Shown piece by piece: positions 11,742-19,188 of a DNA stretch of 64,000 bases. Position numbers and translations under genes: made by a program. How positions within the stretch are numbered: the first letter of the stretch is position 1; each line of letters begins with the position of its first letter. The notes beneath the pieces were generated by a model. The model ran no database searches and was not told where the DNA came from. It saw only the letters and a list, made by a program, of their open reading frames with translations. The stretch is from assembly GCA_009924135.1 (NCBI GenBank), contig RFSE01000003.1, positions 1-64,000 on the forward strand, in the 5' to 3' direction. This DNA comes from Pseudomonadota bacterium (lineage in GTDB: Bacteria > Verrucomicrobiota > Verrucomicrobiia > Limisphaerales > SXTU01).

Positions 11742-11884
11742 TGTGGCGGCAGGCGTCCCGCCCGGCGGACAAAACGCCACCCTGGGTGAGACCATGGGAA
11801 CTTCGCACCGCTTCCACCCTTCGTTACGCTCCATCCGGGCGGCAGGATGCCGCCCTCTACGTCAGGCGGGACGCGTGACGCCGC
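11742..11884. repeat. dispersed GCGGCAGGC palindromic repeat, copy A
   Basis: It opens GTGGCGGCAGGCGTCCCGCC and closes with GGGCGGCAGGATGCCGCC and a GACGCCGCGG end. It is a diverged member of the family at 26912-27058 and 32165-32332. It occupies most of the gap between cysN and the methyltransferase gene; nothing else is seen there. Confidence 0.6.
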
Positions 11885-11908
11885 GGGTTGGGCAGTGGTG
11901 GTTCGCGA

Positions 11909-13228
11909 TCAGATCGCGAAGTCGTTGTACTCCGGCTTCACCAGCTCGGTGGGCGGGTAGAGCATGCCGGCGGCGACGGTTGCGTTGGTACCCTGCTCGA
12001 TGAGGATGAACGAGCCGGTGAGACGGTTGTTCCCGTAGCCGTCGAAGACGACGGGCTTGGCGGTGCGCAGACGGATTTCGCCGATGTCGTTCACCGCCAG
12101 TTCTGTCGGACCGGGCTCGGGGTCCAGGGTCTCGATGTTGATGCGCGTGTCGAGGTTCGTGACGATGGCCTGCACGGTCTGGGTGGCGTGTTTGAGGAAG
12201 TACTTGCGACCCGGTTGAAGCGGCCGGAGGTTCATCCAGCAGACGCGCCCGCGCAGTTCGTTGCTCATGCCGGGCAGGTGGTCCAGGCCCACGAGCATGT
12301 CGCCGCGGCTGATGTCGAGGTCGTGCTCAAGCACGAGCGTGACGGACTGCGGGCAGAAGGCTTCCTTGATGGAGCCGTCGAAGGTCCAGATGTCCTTCAC
12401 GGTGCTCTTCATGCCGCTGGGCAGGACCATGATTTTCTGGCCCACCTTGACAATGCCGCTGGCGATCTGGCCGCTGAGGCCGCGGAAGTCGTGGAGTTCC
12501 TTGTCAGTGGGATTGTTCGGCCGGTTCACCCATTGCACGGGGAAGCGCAGGCCGCTGAGGTTCCAGTCGCTGGCGATGTGGACGGTTTCCAAATGGCCGA
12601 GGAGCGTGGGACCGCAGTACCACGGCGTGTGCTGCGAGACGTCCACGACGTTGTCGCCGTTGAGCGCGCTCATGGGGATGAACTTCACGTCCTTGAACGC
12701 GTCGAGCTTGGGCAGGAAGCCCTCGATCTCGTCGCGGATCTCGGTGAAGCGGTCTTCGCTCCAATCCACGAGGTCCATCTTGTTCACCGCGATGACGAGA
12801 TGCGGAATGCCGAGCAATGCGGCGAGGTAGGTGTGGCGACGGGTCTGCTCGATGACGCCCTGGCGCGCGTCCACGAGGACGATGGAGAGGTTCGCGGTGC
12901 TCGCGCCGGTGACCATGTTGCGCGTGTACTGCACATGCCCCGGCGTGTCGGCCACGATGAACTTGCGGCGGGGCGTGGCAAAGTAACGGTAGGCCACGTC
13001 GATCGTGATGCCCTGCTCGCGCTCGGCGCGGAGGCCGTCGGTGAGGTTGGCGAGGTTGATCTGGCCGCCGCCGGTGATGTCGGCGGAGCGTTCGAGCGCC
13101 TCGAGCTGATCCTCCATGATGGACTTGGAGTCGTAGAGGAGCCGGCCGATGAGCGTGGACTTGCCGTCATCCACGGAGCCGCAGGTGTTGAAGCGGAGGA
13201 GTTCGATGGGGTGCTGGGTGTGGGGCAT
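11909..13228 (-). CDS. cysN: sulfate adenylyltransferase subunit 1 (GTPase)
   Basis: 439 residues. It is the GTP-hydrolysing partner of CysD; together they make adenosine 5'-phosphosulfate from ATP and sulfate. G-motifs are clear: P-loop GSVDDGKST near the N-terminus, the switch region with EREQGITIDVAYRYF, DTPGHVQYTRNM and NKMDLVD. EF-Tu-like barrels make up the rest. There is no APS-kinase domain fused at the end, so cysC must be elsewhere. In most genomes cysN follows cysD directly; here about 3.5 kb with a four-helix-bundle cassette and two secreted-protein genes intervene. A degenerate heptamer array lies just upstream of the start. Confidence 0.95.
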   Translation of the reverse strand: MPHTQHPIELLRFNTCGSVDDGKSTLIGRLLYDSKSIMEDQLEALERSADITGGGQINLANLTDGLRAEREQGITIDVAYRYFATPRRKFIVADTPGHVQYTRNMVTGASTANLSIVLVDARQGVIEQTRRHTYLAALLGIPHLVIAVNKMDLVDWSEDRFTEIRDEIEGFLPKLDAFKDVKFIPMSALNGDNVVDVSQHTPWYCGPTLLGHLETVHIASDWNLSGLRFPVQWVNRPNNPTDKELHDFRGLSGQIASGIVKVGQKIMVLPSGMKSTVKDIWTFDGSIKEAFCPQSVTLVLEHDLDISRGDMLVGLDHLPGMSNELRGRVCWMNLRPLQPGRKYFLKHATQTVQAIVTNLDTRINIETLDPEPGPTELAVNDIGEIRLRTAKPVVFDGYGNNRLTGSFILIEQGTNATVAAGMLYPPTELVKPEYNDFAI

Positions 13229-13235
13229 GGTAAAT

Positions 13236-13661
13236 GGAGGGGAGAAAGGAGCCGGCAGATGGGAGTCAGTATGCCGTTCGGGCGCGGGTGGAGCGGAGCA
13301 GGCCGCTGATGAGACGGCCGGTTTGGGAGATGAGGGTCAGGTGCTGCTGGTGTTCGACGGGTGAAAGGAATTCCACATCGAGCATGACGTACGAGAGGGA
13401 GAACACCTCGCCACAGGACGCACGGGCGACATTGTAGAACTGAAGCTTCTCCGCCGGGTGCAAGCGTTCGAAGCCTTCGGCATTGTTCGTCATGGCCGAG
13501 ACCGCGGCCCGCTGCGCTTGGTCCCGCAAGCCAAAATCCCTCGCTGCCGCGCCGCGCCGAAAGGTGTCATAAACAGAACGCACGAGTTCCCGTGCGCTTT
13601 TCCACGCTTCCAACTGCTCAAATGTCTCAATCTTGTCTGCCATCATCCAGCTCCCATCTCC
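13236..13661. mobile_element. heptamer-flanked four-helix-bundle cassette 1
   Basis: The right array 13634-13661 is four 7-bp units (TGTCTGC, CATCATC, CAGCTCC, CATCTCC) and runs through the start codon of the enclosed gene. The left array, about 13236-13270, is more degenerate (AGAAAGG, AGCCGGC, AGATGGG, AGTCAGT) and of opposite sense. The enclosed gene fills the space. Compare cassette 3 at 17713-18151 and the remnant at 16637-16769. Confidence 0.6.
13266..13643 (-). CDS. four-helix-bundle protein (S23/IVP family), copy 1
   Basis: 125 residues from the ATG at 13643; a Met one codon earlier and a longer start at 13673 are possible. The sequence MADKIETFEQLEAWKSAREL, then RDQAQRAAVSAMTNNAEGF and SCGEVFSLSYVMLDVEFLS, is that of the family first found in intervening sequences of 23S rRNA and related to Avd of diversity-generating retroelements. 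Family members form pentameric four-helix bundles and may bind nucleic acid; the exact role is unknown. The first codons lie inside a heptamer array. It is one of three related copies in this sulfur cluster and sits just upstream of cysN. Confidence 0.85.
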   Translation of the reverse strand: MADKIETFEQLEAWKSARELVRSVYDTFRRGAAARDFGLRDQAQRAAVSAMTNNAEGFERLHPAEKLQFYNVARASCGEVFSLSYVMLDVEFLSPVEHQQHLTLISQTGRLISGLLRSTRARTAY

Positions 13662-13839
13662 TAAATTTCCCACGCTTTCATGCGGTCTTCGGGCTGAATG
13701 CGCCGCGCTCGCCCTACTTTTTCCCAGTAGAGCGAATCGGCCAGAGGTTGGAACTCGCTGTTCACGTTACTGAGATAGCACGGCAGCGGAACGGTGGAAA
13801 GGGTGACGGCGCATGGAATTGGGCACCTCGGCGGTAAGC

Positions 13840-15162
13840 CTACCGGCCCGCTGGCAGCCGCCACCAGGCGGCCTCCACCCAGAAGAACTGCGAGTAGTAG
13901 AGTTTTGCGTAGTCGTAGTGGGCGATTACGCGCTCCACGGCGGCGATGCGTTCCTTCAAAATCGCCGCGTCCGGGGCCAGCGTGACGACCCAGGCCGCCG
14001 CCGTGGGTTCGCGCACGAATTCGGTCTCCCGGCCCCGCCGGGGCGCGACCTTGCGGAAGTTGCGCAACTGCACGAGCGCAAGCTCCTGGGCTTCCTGCTC
14101 TGTCTGCTGCGGCTTCCAATCGCTGTTCATCACGCGCCAGTTCATTTCAAAGCGGCTCATGTCGGCGTTATCGAACTTCTCCGCCATCGGCAGGCTCTTG
14201 AAGGCCAGGTCGGCACTGGCCTGGAGGCCCCGGGCGTAGGCGGTGCGGATGGTTCCGTCCTTTTCCAGCTCCCACAGTGCGCGCACGGCCCCGACACAGG
14301 TGCAGGAGGTCCAAGTGTGATACCGCGCGTACTCAAACACCATGCCATGCTCACAGACTTCGAGGCGCGTGCGGTTCTCCTTGCCGCCGCGCTCGGCCAG
14401 AGCCGTGCGGTAGAGCTGATCCCACTTCGCCTCACCCGTGACGGTGTGCAGGAGTTTGCCGACAAAAAGCAGGCGCGGCGCACTGTCGAACGAAAATCCC
14501 GCAAACGAACCGCGTTTGCCGAACGGGGCCTCGGCGGGCATGGCCCACTTCAACCGCACGATCTCCTCGGCGGTTTCGACCAGGTGGTTCGTGATCCGTT
14601 TGCGTTCGTCCGCCGTGGCCAGGCCCGAATCCAGGTAGCGCCACAGACCGAGAAACCACGGCAGGGTCTGATCGTTGGAGCCCATCGGGTAATGGGACTT
14701 CCCGTCGGTGCTTACGCCGCGCCCGACGAAGCCTTTCACCTCACTGATCGAATTGAGCAGGAGCAGGCCCTCCATCAACCGGCGTGCCTTCGCCGCGTCC
14801 GCGTCCGCCCGAGTGTGCCGCCAGCGGTTCACGGCGGCGTCCATGTACAGGCCGTTGAACATCGCGCCGTTCTCGATCGGTGCCCACCAGCCGAGCGCGT
14901 TCGGCTTGCCGGCGCGACACTCTTCCGGCGTCGGCAAACTCACCGCGCCCTCGAGGTCGGTGAAATCGATCATGATGCCGTGCGGGTCGATGAACCGTCG
15001 CCAGATTTCGGCGTGTGCCTGCCCGACGGCAATCGCGACCGTGCGTTCAGCGGCGGACCCCGGGGATAACCAAACGGCGTGGGTGGTTGCCGCCAACGAA
15101 GATACGAGGAACTGGCGCCGGGTTTGGCAGGGGAATTTGGGGCTATGGAATGGAGGCTTCAT
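13840..15162 (-). CDS. Tat-exported protein of unknown function
   Basis: 440 residues. The N-terminus has a twin-arginine signal: TRRQFLVSSLAATTHAVWL after a 13-residue leader whose PKFPCQ codons are spelled by a dispersed repeat (15124-15151). The mature part is rich in aromatic residues and helices (NGAMFNGLYMDAAVNRW, LWRYLDSGLATADERKR, YARYHTWTSCTCVGAVRAL), a pattern seen in alpha/alpha-barrel carbohydrate-active or heme proteins, but I do not recognise the family. It is oriented with, and placed inside, the sulfate-assimilation cluster next to a glycoside-hydrolase-like gene, so the two may form a pair. Export as a folded protein is inferred from the Tat motif. Confidence 0.75.
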   Translation of the reverse strand: MKPPFHSPKFPCQTRRQFLVSSLAATTHAVWLSPGSAAERTVAIAVGQAHAEIWRRFIDPHGIMIDFTDLEGAVSLPTPEECRAGKPNALGWWAPIENGAMFNGLYMDAAVNRWRHTRADADAAKARRLMEGLLLLNSISEVKGFVGRGVSTDGKSHYPMGSNDQTLPWFLGLWRYLDSGLATADERKRITNHLVETAEEIVRLKWAMPAEAPFGKRGSFAGFSFDSAPRLLFVGKLLHTVTGEAKWDQLYRTALAERGGKENRTRLEVCEHGMVFEYARYHTWTSCTCVGAVRALWELEKDGTIRTAYARGLQASADLAFKSLPMAEKFDNADMSRFEMNWRVMNSDWKPQQTEQEAQELALVQLRNFRKVAPRRGRETEFVREPTAAAWVVTLAPDAAILKERIAAVERVIAHYDYAKLYYSQFFWVEAAWWRLPAGR

Positions 15163-15236
15163 TTTATGGCCTTAATTCCTGTGCCAGCTTGGCGAAGCGT
15201 GGGTTGGCGGTGTCGGCGGACTTTCACATGTTTCCC

Positions 15237-16493
15237 TCAAGGTTTGAGCGCAGGCGGTTGCTCCGTGACGGGCAGCTCGCCGCGCAGCAGCCGGCCGCCG
15301 GCACCGGTGAGCCGCAGAAAGAAGTCGCTGGGCAGTCCATCAAAGGTGACAAACTTCGTGTCACCCGTGCTGGGCGCGTCATTCGTGCACTTGAAGATGG
15401 CCGTGCCTTCGTCCACTTCGTCGAACATCGCCACGTAGAGCATGCGCGCGTCAGCCCGTTTTGCGGCGACGAACTGCGACCAGAGGAACTCGCCCTTGCG
15501 ACGTGGAATGGCATCGAGCGCACCGCCGTGCATGTTGCGCCAACTGAAGCCGGGATAAACCACGGGGAGGTAATCAAGCTTGGCCGCCTTGCACCAGGCC
15601 ACATCCGGCTGGAGCCCTTTCTCGCCGTGGCGCGCGGCCTCCGCCGGGTCACGGTAACGGCCCACGGTCCACGGGCTGACGACATCGGCGAGCTTGAGGA
15701 GGTCATGCAACGCCGGGTCCTTGAGCGCATCGTTCTTCAATTCGCGCCAGTAGGTCGGGACGCCGAGCATCACCGAGCAGCCGTCACGTTTGAGAAACTC
15801 CACAAGCTGCCGGCACTCGGCGAGCGTGTACTTGCGGCCGTCGTTGAAGCCCACGCCCCACACGGCGACGAGCGGCTGGCCGCGATGCCGGAGGTAAGCA
15901 GTGCTGTCCGTCACGCGCAGGTTCTGGCGCAGCGCGCGCCAGTCATCCATCACCTGCTGGATGCGATTGGTGCCGAGGCCGCTGAGGTCATACATCACGG
16001 CAAAGGCGCGGCCGGACCGCTCCGCGCCGGCGCGGCAGTGGCCGAGCACGGTGTTGTTGTGCCGGAGCACCCGGGGATCACGCAGGTCCGCGACGAACCG
16101 CTGCACGAACGCCCCGTCGATCCCGTAATCGCTCATCCACTGGAAATGCCGCAAGACCGTGGCTTCCTTGAAGGAGCTGAACACCTCGGCGGTGCGGCCA
16201 TCGGCGTGCTTGAAGCCGGTGGCGAAACGTTCGTCCGCGCCGAGTTCGGAAACATCCGGCCAGACATCAATCTTCGCGTTGGCGGGGGCCAGTGCGCCCC
16301 GGCCCTTGGTCCAGTGCACCCAGCCGCGCTCGGCGCCGTCGGCCTCGCAGTTGAACCAGCCTTGATAGCCGCACATGACCTTGCCCGTGAGGGTGGAGGT
16401 GTCCACGCGCGAAGTGGCGGCGACCGATGCGAGCGGAGATATCAAACTCAACAGCGCGGCGATCAGGCTAAGGGGGGTGGCAATTTGCCCCAC
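15237..16493 (-). CDS. secreted glycoside hydrolase family 71/99-like protein
   Basis: About 418 residues from a GTG at 16493 that begins a hydrophobic leader (GQIATPLSLIAALLSLIS); no ATG lies near, and a Met at 16634 is another option, so the start is uncertain. The body begins VMCGYQGWFNCEADGAERGW, then VWPDVSELG, FVQRFVADLRD, AFAVMYDLSGLG and MLYVAMFDEVDEGTAIFK, which fits the GH71/GH99-like family (endo-mannanase or xylosidase-like barrels). Substrate cannot be told. Upstream lies the remnant of a four-helix-bundle cassette; downstream is the Tat-exported unknown. Both appear to have entered between cysD and cysN. Confidence 0.75.
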   Translation of the reverse strand: MGQIATPLSLIAALLSLISPLASVAATSRVDTSTLTGKVMCGYQGWFNCEADGAERGWVHWTKGRGALAPANAKIDVWPDVSELGADERFATGFKHADGRTAEVFSSFKEATVLRHFQWMSDYGIDGAFVQRFVADLRDPRVLRHNNTVLGHCRAGAERSGRAFAVMYDLSGLGTNRIQQVMDDWRALRQNLRVTDSTAYLRHRGQPLVAVWGVGFNDGRKYTLAECRQLVEFLKRDGCSVMLGVPTYWRELKNDALKDPALHDLLKLADVVSPWTVGRYRDPAEAARHGEKGLQPDVAWCKAAKLDYLPVVYPGFSWRNMHGGALDAIPRRKGEFLWSQFVAAKRADARMLYVAMFDEVDEGTAIFKCTNDAPSTGDTKFVTFDGLPSDFFLRLTGAGGRLLRGELPVTEQPPALKP

Positions 16494-16636
16494 CCCTTTG
16501 AGCCCGAACTCCGAAATGCAAATCAGTGAAGCAGCGGCTGGTGATGCGCCAGGAGCGCTGCGTTTACGCCGCAGAAAGCCTGGCTGGAAAAGGGCTGATC
16601 GAATGTCTCTCAACGACGAACGATTCTGCGGCATGA

Positions 16637-16751
16637 ATGCCGCGCTCCGCTCCGCCGGTCCGCGTCGGAACGCATCAGAAGCGAAGCTCACCAGTTCCCT
16701 GGCGCTCTTCCGTGCTGCCAACGGCTCGGCCGGCTCAATCCTGTCTCCCAT
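16637..16751 (-). pseudogene. four-helix-bundle (S23/IVP) gene remnant, copy 2
   Basis: The frame from 16751 reads MGDRIEPAEPLAARKSAREL then VSFASDAFRRG, clearly matching the first 37 residues of copy 1 (MADKIETFEQLEAWKSAREL). Similarity then ends and the reading frame passes into repeat-like sequence and on toward the glycoside-hydrolase gene. The four upstream heptamers (16742-16769) are preserved; the downstream array is lost. This is a decayed cassette. Confidence 0.75.
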
Positions 16752-16769
16752 CTTCCAGCTCCCATCTCC
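16742..16769. repeat. heptamer array of the decayed cassette
   Basis: Units TGTCTCC, CATCTTC, CAGCTCC, CATCTCC. The last three are nearly the same as those at 13641-13661 of cassette 1, so cassettes 1 and 2 are copies of one element. It abuts the cysD stop region. Confidence 0.85.
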
Positions 16770-17708
16770 TCAGAAATACCCCGCCTTCTTCCGGTCTTCC
16801 ATCGCGGCTTCGCTGGCCTTGTCATCGGCGCGGGTGCCGCGCTCGGTGACGCGCGCGGCGGCGACTTCGCGGATGATGTCGCTCACGGTGTCCGCCGGGC
16901 TCTCGATCATGCCGGTGCTGATCATGTCCGCGATGGTGCGCACGCGGCAGACCATGGACTTGATGGGTTCCTTCGCCGATGGACGGGCACCGGCATAGGG
17001 ATCGGGCTTCGTCGTGTCCGTGTGCGGGGGCGGGACGGGCAGCCACTGGCCGCCGCGCCGGAAGCACTCGCGCGTGTGGCTGAAGTAGATGTTCGGTACC
17101 TCGAGCTTCTCGCGCTGGATGTATTCCCACACGTCCATCTCGGTCCAGTTCGAGAGCGGGAAGACGCGCATGTTTTCGCCCTGGTTCAGGCGCGCGTTGT
17201 AGAGGTTCCAGATTTCGGGGCGCTGGTTCTTCGGGTCCCACTGGCCAAAAGCGTCGCGGAAGCTGAAGAAGCGTTCCTTGGCCCGGGCCTTTTCCTCGTC
17301 GCGCCGCGCGCCGCCGATGCAGCAGTCGAACCGGAACTCCTCGATCGCGCCGAGGAGCACGGGGATCTGGAGCTGGTTGCGGCTGATCTGGCCGGGCGTG
17401 GGCGTGGCGAGGCCCTTGGCGAAGGCCTCGTCCACGGTGCGAACGATGAGCTTCGCACCGAGCTGTTTGGCACGGCGGTCGCGGAACTCGATCAGCTCGG
17501 GAAACTCGTGCCCGGTCTCGACGTTCAGGAAGGGCATGGGAATTTCCGCCGGGCGGAAGGCCTTCTCGGCGAGGCGCAGGATGCAGATGGAATCCTTGCC
17601 GCCGGAGAAGAGGATCGCCGGCCGCTCAAACTCGGCCGCGACCTCGCGCATGATGTGAATCGCTTCGGTTTCCAAATACTGCAAATGGTCCAGATGATAG
17701 GATGACAT
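16770..17708 (-). CDS. cysD: sulfate adenylyltransferase subunit 2
   Basis: 312 residues, close to the usual 302. The start MSSYHLDHLQYLETEAIHI at 17708 matches known CysD N-termini; the frame continues upstream only through repeat-encoded residues. The PP-loop SGGKDSICILRLAEKAF binds ATP. The R-rich segment RDEEKARAKERFFSFRD and the ending KAGYF are family hallmarks. With CysN it activates sulfate to APS. The ATG directly follows a heptamer array (17713-17740) with no good Shine-Dalgarno sequence, so insertion of the four-helix-bundle cassette has replaced the native leader. Confidence 0.95.
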   Translation of the reverse strand: MSSYHLDHLQYLETEAIHIMREVAAEFERPAILFSGGKDSICILRLAEKAFRPAEIPMPFLNVETGHEFPELIEFRDRRAKQLGAKLIVRTVDEAFAKGLATPTPGQISRNQLQIPVLLGAIEEFRFDCCIGGARRDEEKARAKERFFSFRDAFGQWDPKNQRPEIWNLYNARLNQGENMRVFPLSNWTEMDVWEYIQREKLEVPNIYFSHTRECFRRGGQWLPVPPPHTDTTKPDPYAGARPSAKEPIKSMVCRVRTIADMISTGMIESPADTVSDIIREVAAARVTERGTRADDKASEAAMEDRKKAGYF

Positions 17709-17712
17709 GGGA

Positions 17713-18151
17713 GGGAATGGGGAATGGGGAATAGGGAATGGGGCTTCGGTTAGCGCCGGTCTATGGAATGGATGAGGCCGGTGATGAGTTTGCCGGTTTG
17801 TTTGCAATGAGTGAGCAGATCGGGTTGTTCGCTTGCGGTGATGAATTGATTGTCGAGCATCACGTAGGTCATGGAGCGGACTTCGCCGCAGGATCGGCGG
17901 GCGTAGTTGTAGGCTTGTTTCTTTTCAGCGAGATGGATGGTTTCCCAACCTTCGGCCAGGTTGTTCATCACCGAAACGGCAGCACGGCGTAACTGGTCAC
18001 ACAGGCCAAAGTCGCGTGAAAGCGGCTCGCGGCGGCAAAGGGCGTAAACCCTCTGCGTCAGCACGCGGGCACCCTTCCAAGCTTCCGTGTCTTCAAATGT
18101 CTGTGGCGTGACCATCAACACCCTATTTCCCATTCCCCATCACCTATTACC
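17713..18151. mobile_element. heptamer-flanked four-helix-bundle cassette 3
   Basis: The left array 17713-17740 is GGGAATG, GGGAATG, GGGAATA, GGGAATG. The right array 18117-18151 is AACACCC, TATTTCC, CATTCCC, CATCACC, TATTACC, i.e. the reverse-complement type. Between them lies one four-helix-bundle gene. The cassette sits exactly between cysH and cysD, and its right array spells the last codons and stop of cysH. The best-preserved full cassette in the window. Confidence 0.65.
17750..18115 (-). CDS. four-helix-bundle protein (S23/IVP family), copy 3
   Basis: 121 residues from the ATG at 18115; an ATG at 18133 would add six repeat-encoded residues. Family motifs: TFEDTEAWKGARVLTQRVY, DQLRRAAVSVMNNLAEGW, YARRSCGEVRSMTYVMLDNQ. 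Only about half the residues match copy 1, so this is an independent lineage rather than a recent local duplicate. It is enclosed by inverted heptamer arrays and lies between cysH and cysD, whose products have no known link to it. Role unknown; nucleic-acid binding is inferred from the family. Confidence 0.85.
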   Translation of the reverse strand: MVTPQTFEDTEAWKGARVLTQRVYALCRREPLSRDFGLCDQLRRAAVSVMNNLAEGWETIHLAEKKQAYNYARRSCGEVRSMTYVMLDNQFITASEQPDLLTHCKQTGKLITGLIHSIDRR

Positions 18152-18808
18152 TTCAACGGCCTTCCCGCCCCACGCCGCGTGCAGGCCGCATTCGCGTTTT
18201 TCGTCGGCTTTCGCGGGGTCGAAGTAATCCCACTCGTTCGGGAGGTTGTGCTGCTGGAGGTAGGCTTCCATCTCGGCGTCGGACCAGTGGAAGACGGGGC
18301 TGACCTTGAGGGAGTTGAAGTTGCCGTCGGGCGAAACGATGTCCAGACCGGCGCGGTTGGGGTTTTGGACCTTGCGCAAGGCGGTGAGCCAGACGGTGGG
18401 GGCGAGCTCCTTCATGCCGCGCTGGAAGGGCTCGAGCTTCATCACGGTGCTGAAGGCCTTGATGCGCTCCTCGTTCTCCGGCGTCGGCTCGGGCATGCCG
18501 CCGTGGACGGCGTCGTAATGCGCGGCGGTGAGCTTGGGGAGGTAGGCCTTGAGGTTCAGTTTGAGCTGGGCTTTGAGCGCCTCGGCATGGAGGTAGGTGG
18601 CGGGGCGGTTGTAGCCGTGGTCCACCCAGAGCACCGGGATGTCCGGCTGCACCTGCGTGACGAGATGCAGGATGACGGCTTCGTAGGGCCGGTAGTTCGT
18701 AGAGACGATGGCCCGGCCCCCGGCCTGCGCGATGGCCCAACGCACGACTTCGAGGGCGGACTTGCCGCGCAGGTCGGCGTTGATATGAGCGATTTGTTCA
18801 GCGGTCAT
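18140..18808 (-). CDS. cysH: phosphoadenylyl-sulfate reductase
   Basis: 222 residues. It reduces activated sulfate to sulfite with thioredoxin. Visible motifs: STNYRPYEAVILHLVTQ (PP-loop region), LWVDHGYNRPATYLHAEAL, and the catalytic C-terminal KRECGLHAAW with the nucleophile Cys. The paired cysteines that ligate a 4Fe-4S cluster in APS reductases are absent, so PAPS is the likely substrate, which requires an APS kinase not present in this window. The final codons and stop lie in the heptamer array of cassette 3. It heads the reductive part of the sulfate cluster. Confidence 0.9.
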   Translation of the reverse strand: MTAEQIAHINADLRGKSALEVVRWAIAQAGGRAIVSTNYRPYEAVILHLVTQVQPDIPVLWVDHGYNRPATYLHAEALKAQLKLNLKAYLPKLTAAHYDAVHGGMPEPTPENEERIKAFSTVMKLEPFQRGMKELAPTVWLTALRKVQNPNRAGLDIVSPDGNFNSLKVSPVFHWSDAEMEAYLQQHNLPNEWDYFDPAKADEKRECGLHAAWGGKAVEGNR

Positions 18809-18978
18809 GATGCAGCTTCAATTCTGGGGTGGCCAAGTCAGGTAATGACCACCGATGGGGACGGATGTTAGGTGCCTGTTTGAAGATTTGGAAGGGTACT
18901 GTTTTCGCGCGGGGAGCGGCGGACGTATCTCAATGCTTGCCAGTGCCCCGACGTGGGCCGCTGGACCATCGCGGAGCG

Positions 18979-19168
18979 ATGCCAGCGATTAGCCGGGGGT
19001 AAGGAGCCCGGCGACGCCAACCCCGGTATCCGGACGCACCACGAACCGACCCCGGCGGGGTCGCAGCCGGCGCTTTGACACCGGGCTGGCACCCTTTCAG
19101 GGTGCGCGTTTGTTTACCTCGGCTACCGGGGGTATCGCTTCGCTCAACCCCCGGCTAATGGCTGGCAG
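18979..19168. repeat. 190-bp dispersed palindromic repeat
   Basis: The left end 18979-19000 (ATGCCAGCGATTAGCCGGGG) and right end 19147-19168 are inverted copies of one another. They bound an internal segment with further short hairpins (GCACCCTTTCAGGGTGC). This fills most of the 380-bp gap between cysA and cysH; I see no gene or riboswitch in it. Confidence 0.75.
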
Positions 19169-19188
19169 CCCGCTGGGCTGCAAGAACC

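Noticed and set aside
17713-18151. Short tandem repeats as a CRISPR array
   Set aside because: Units are 7 bp with no spacers, and no cas genes are present.
18868-19092. 74-codon minus-strand frame as a hypothetical protein
   Set aside because: It lies within the 190-bp palindromic repeat and has no ribosome site or domain.
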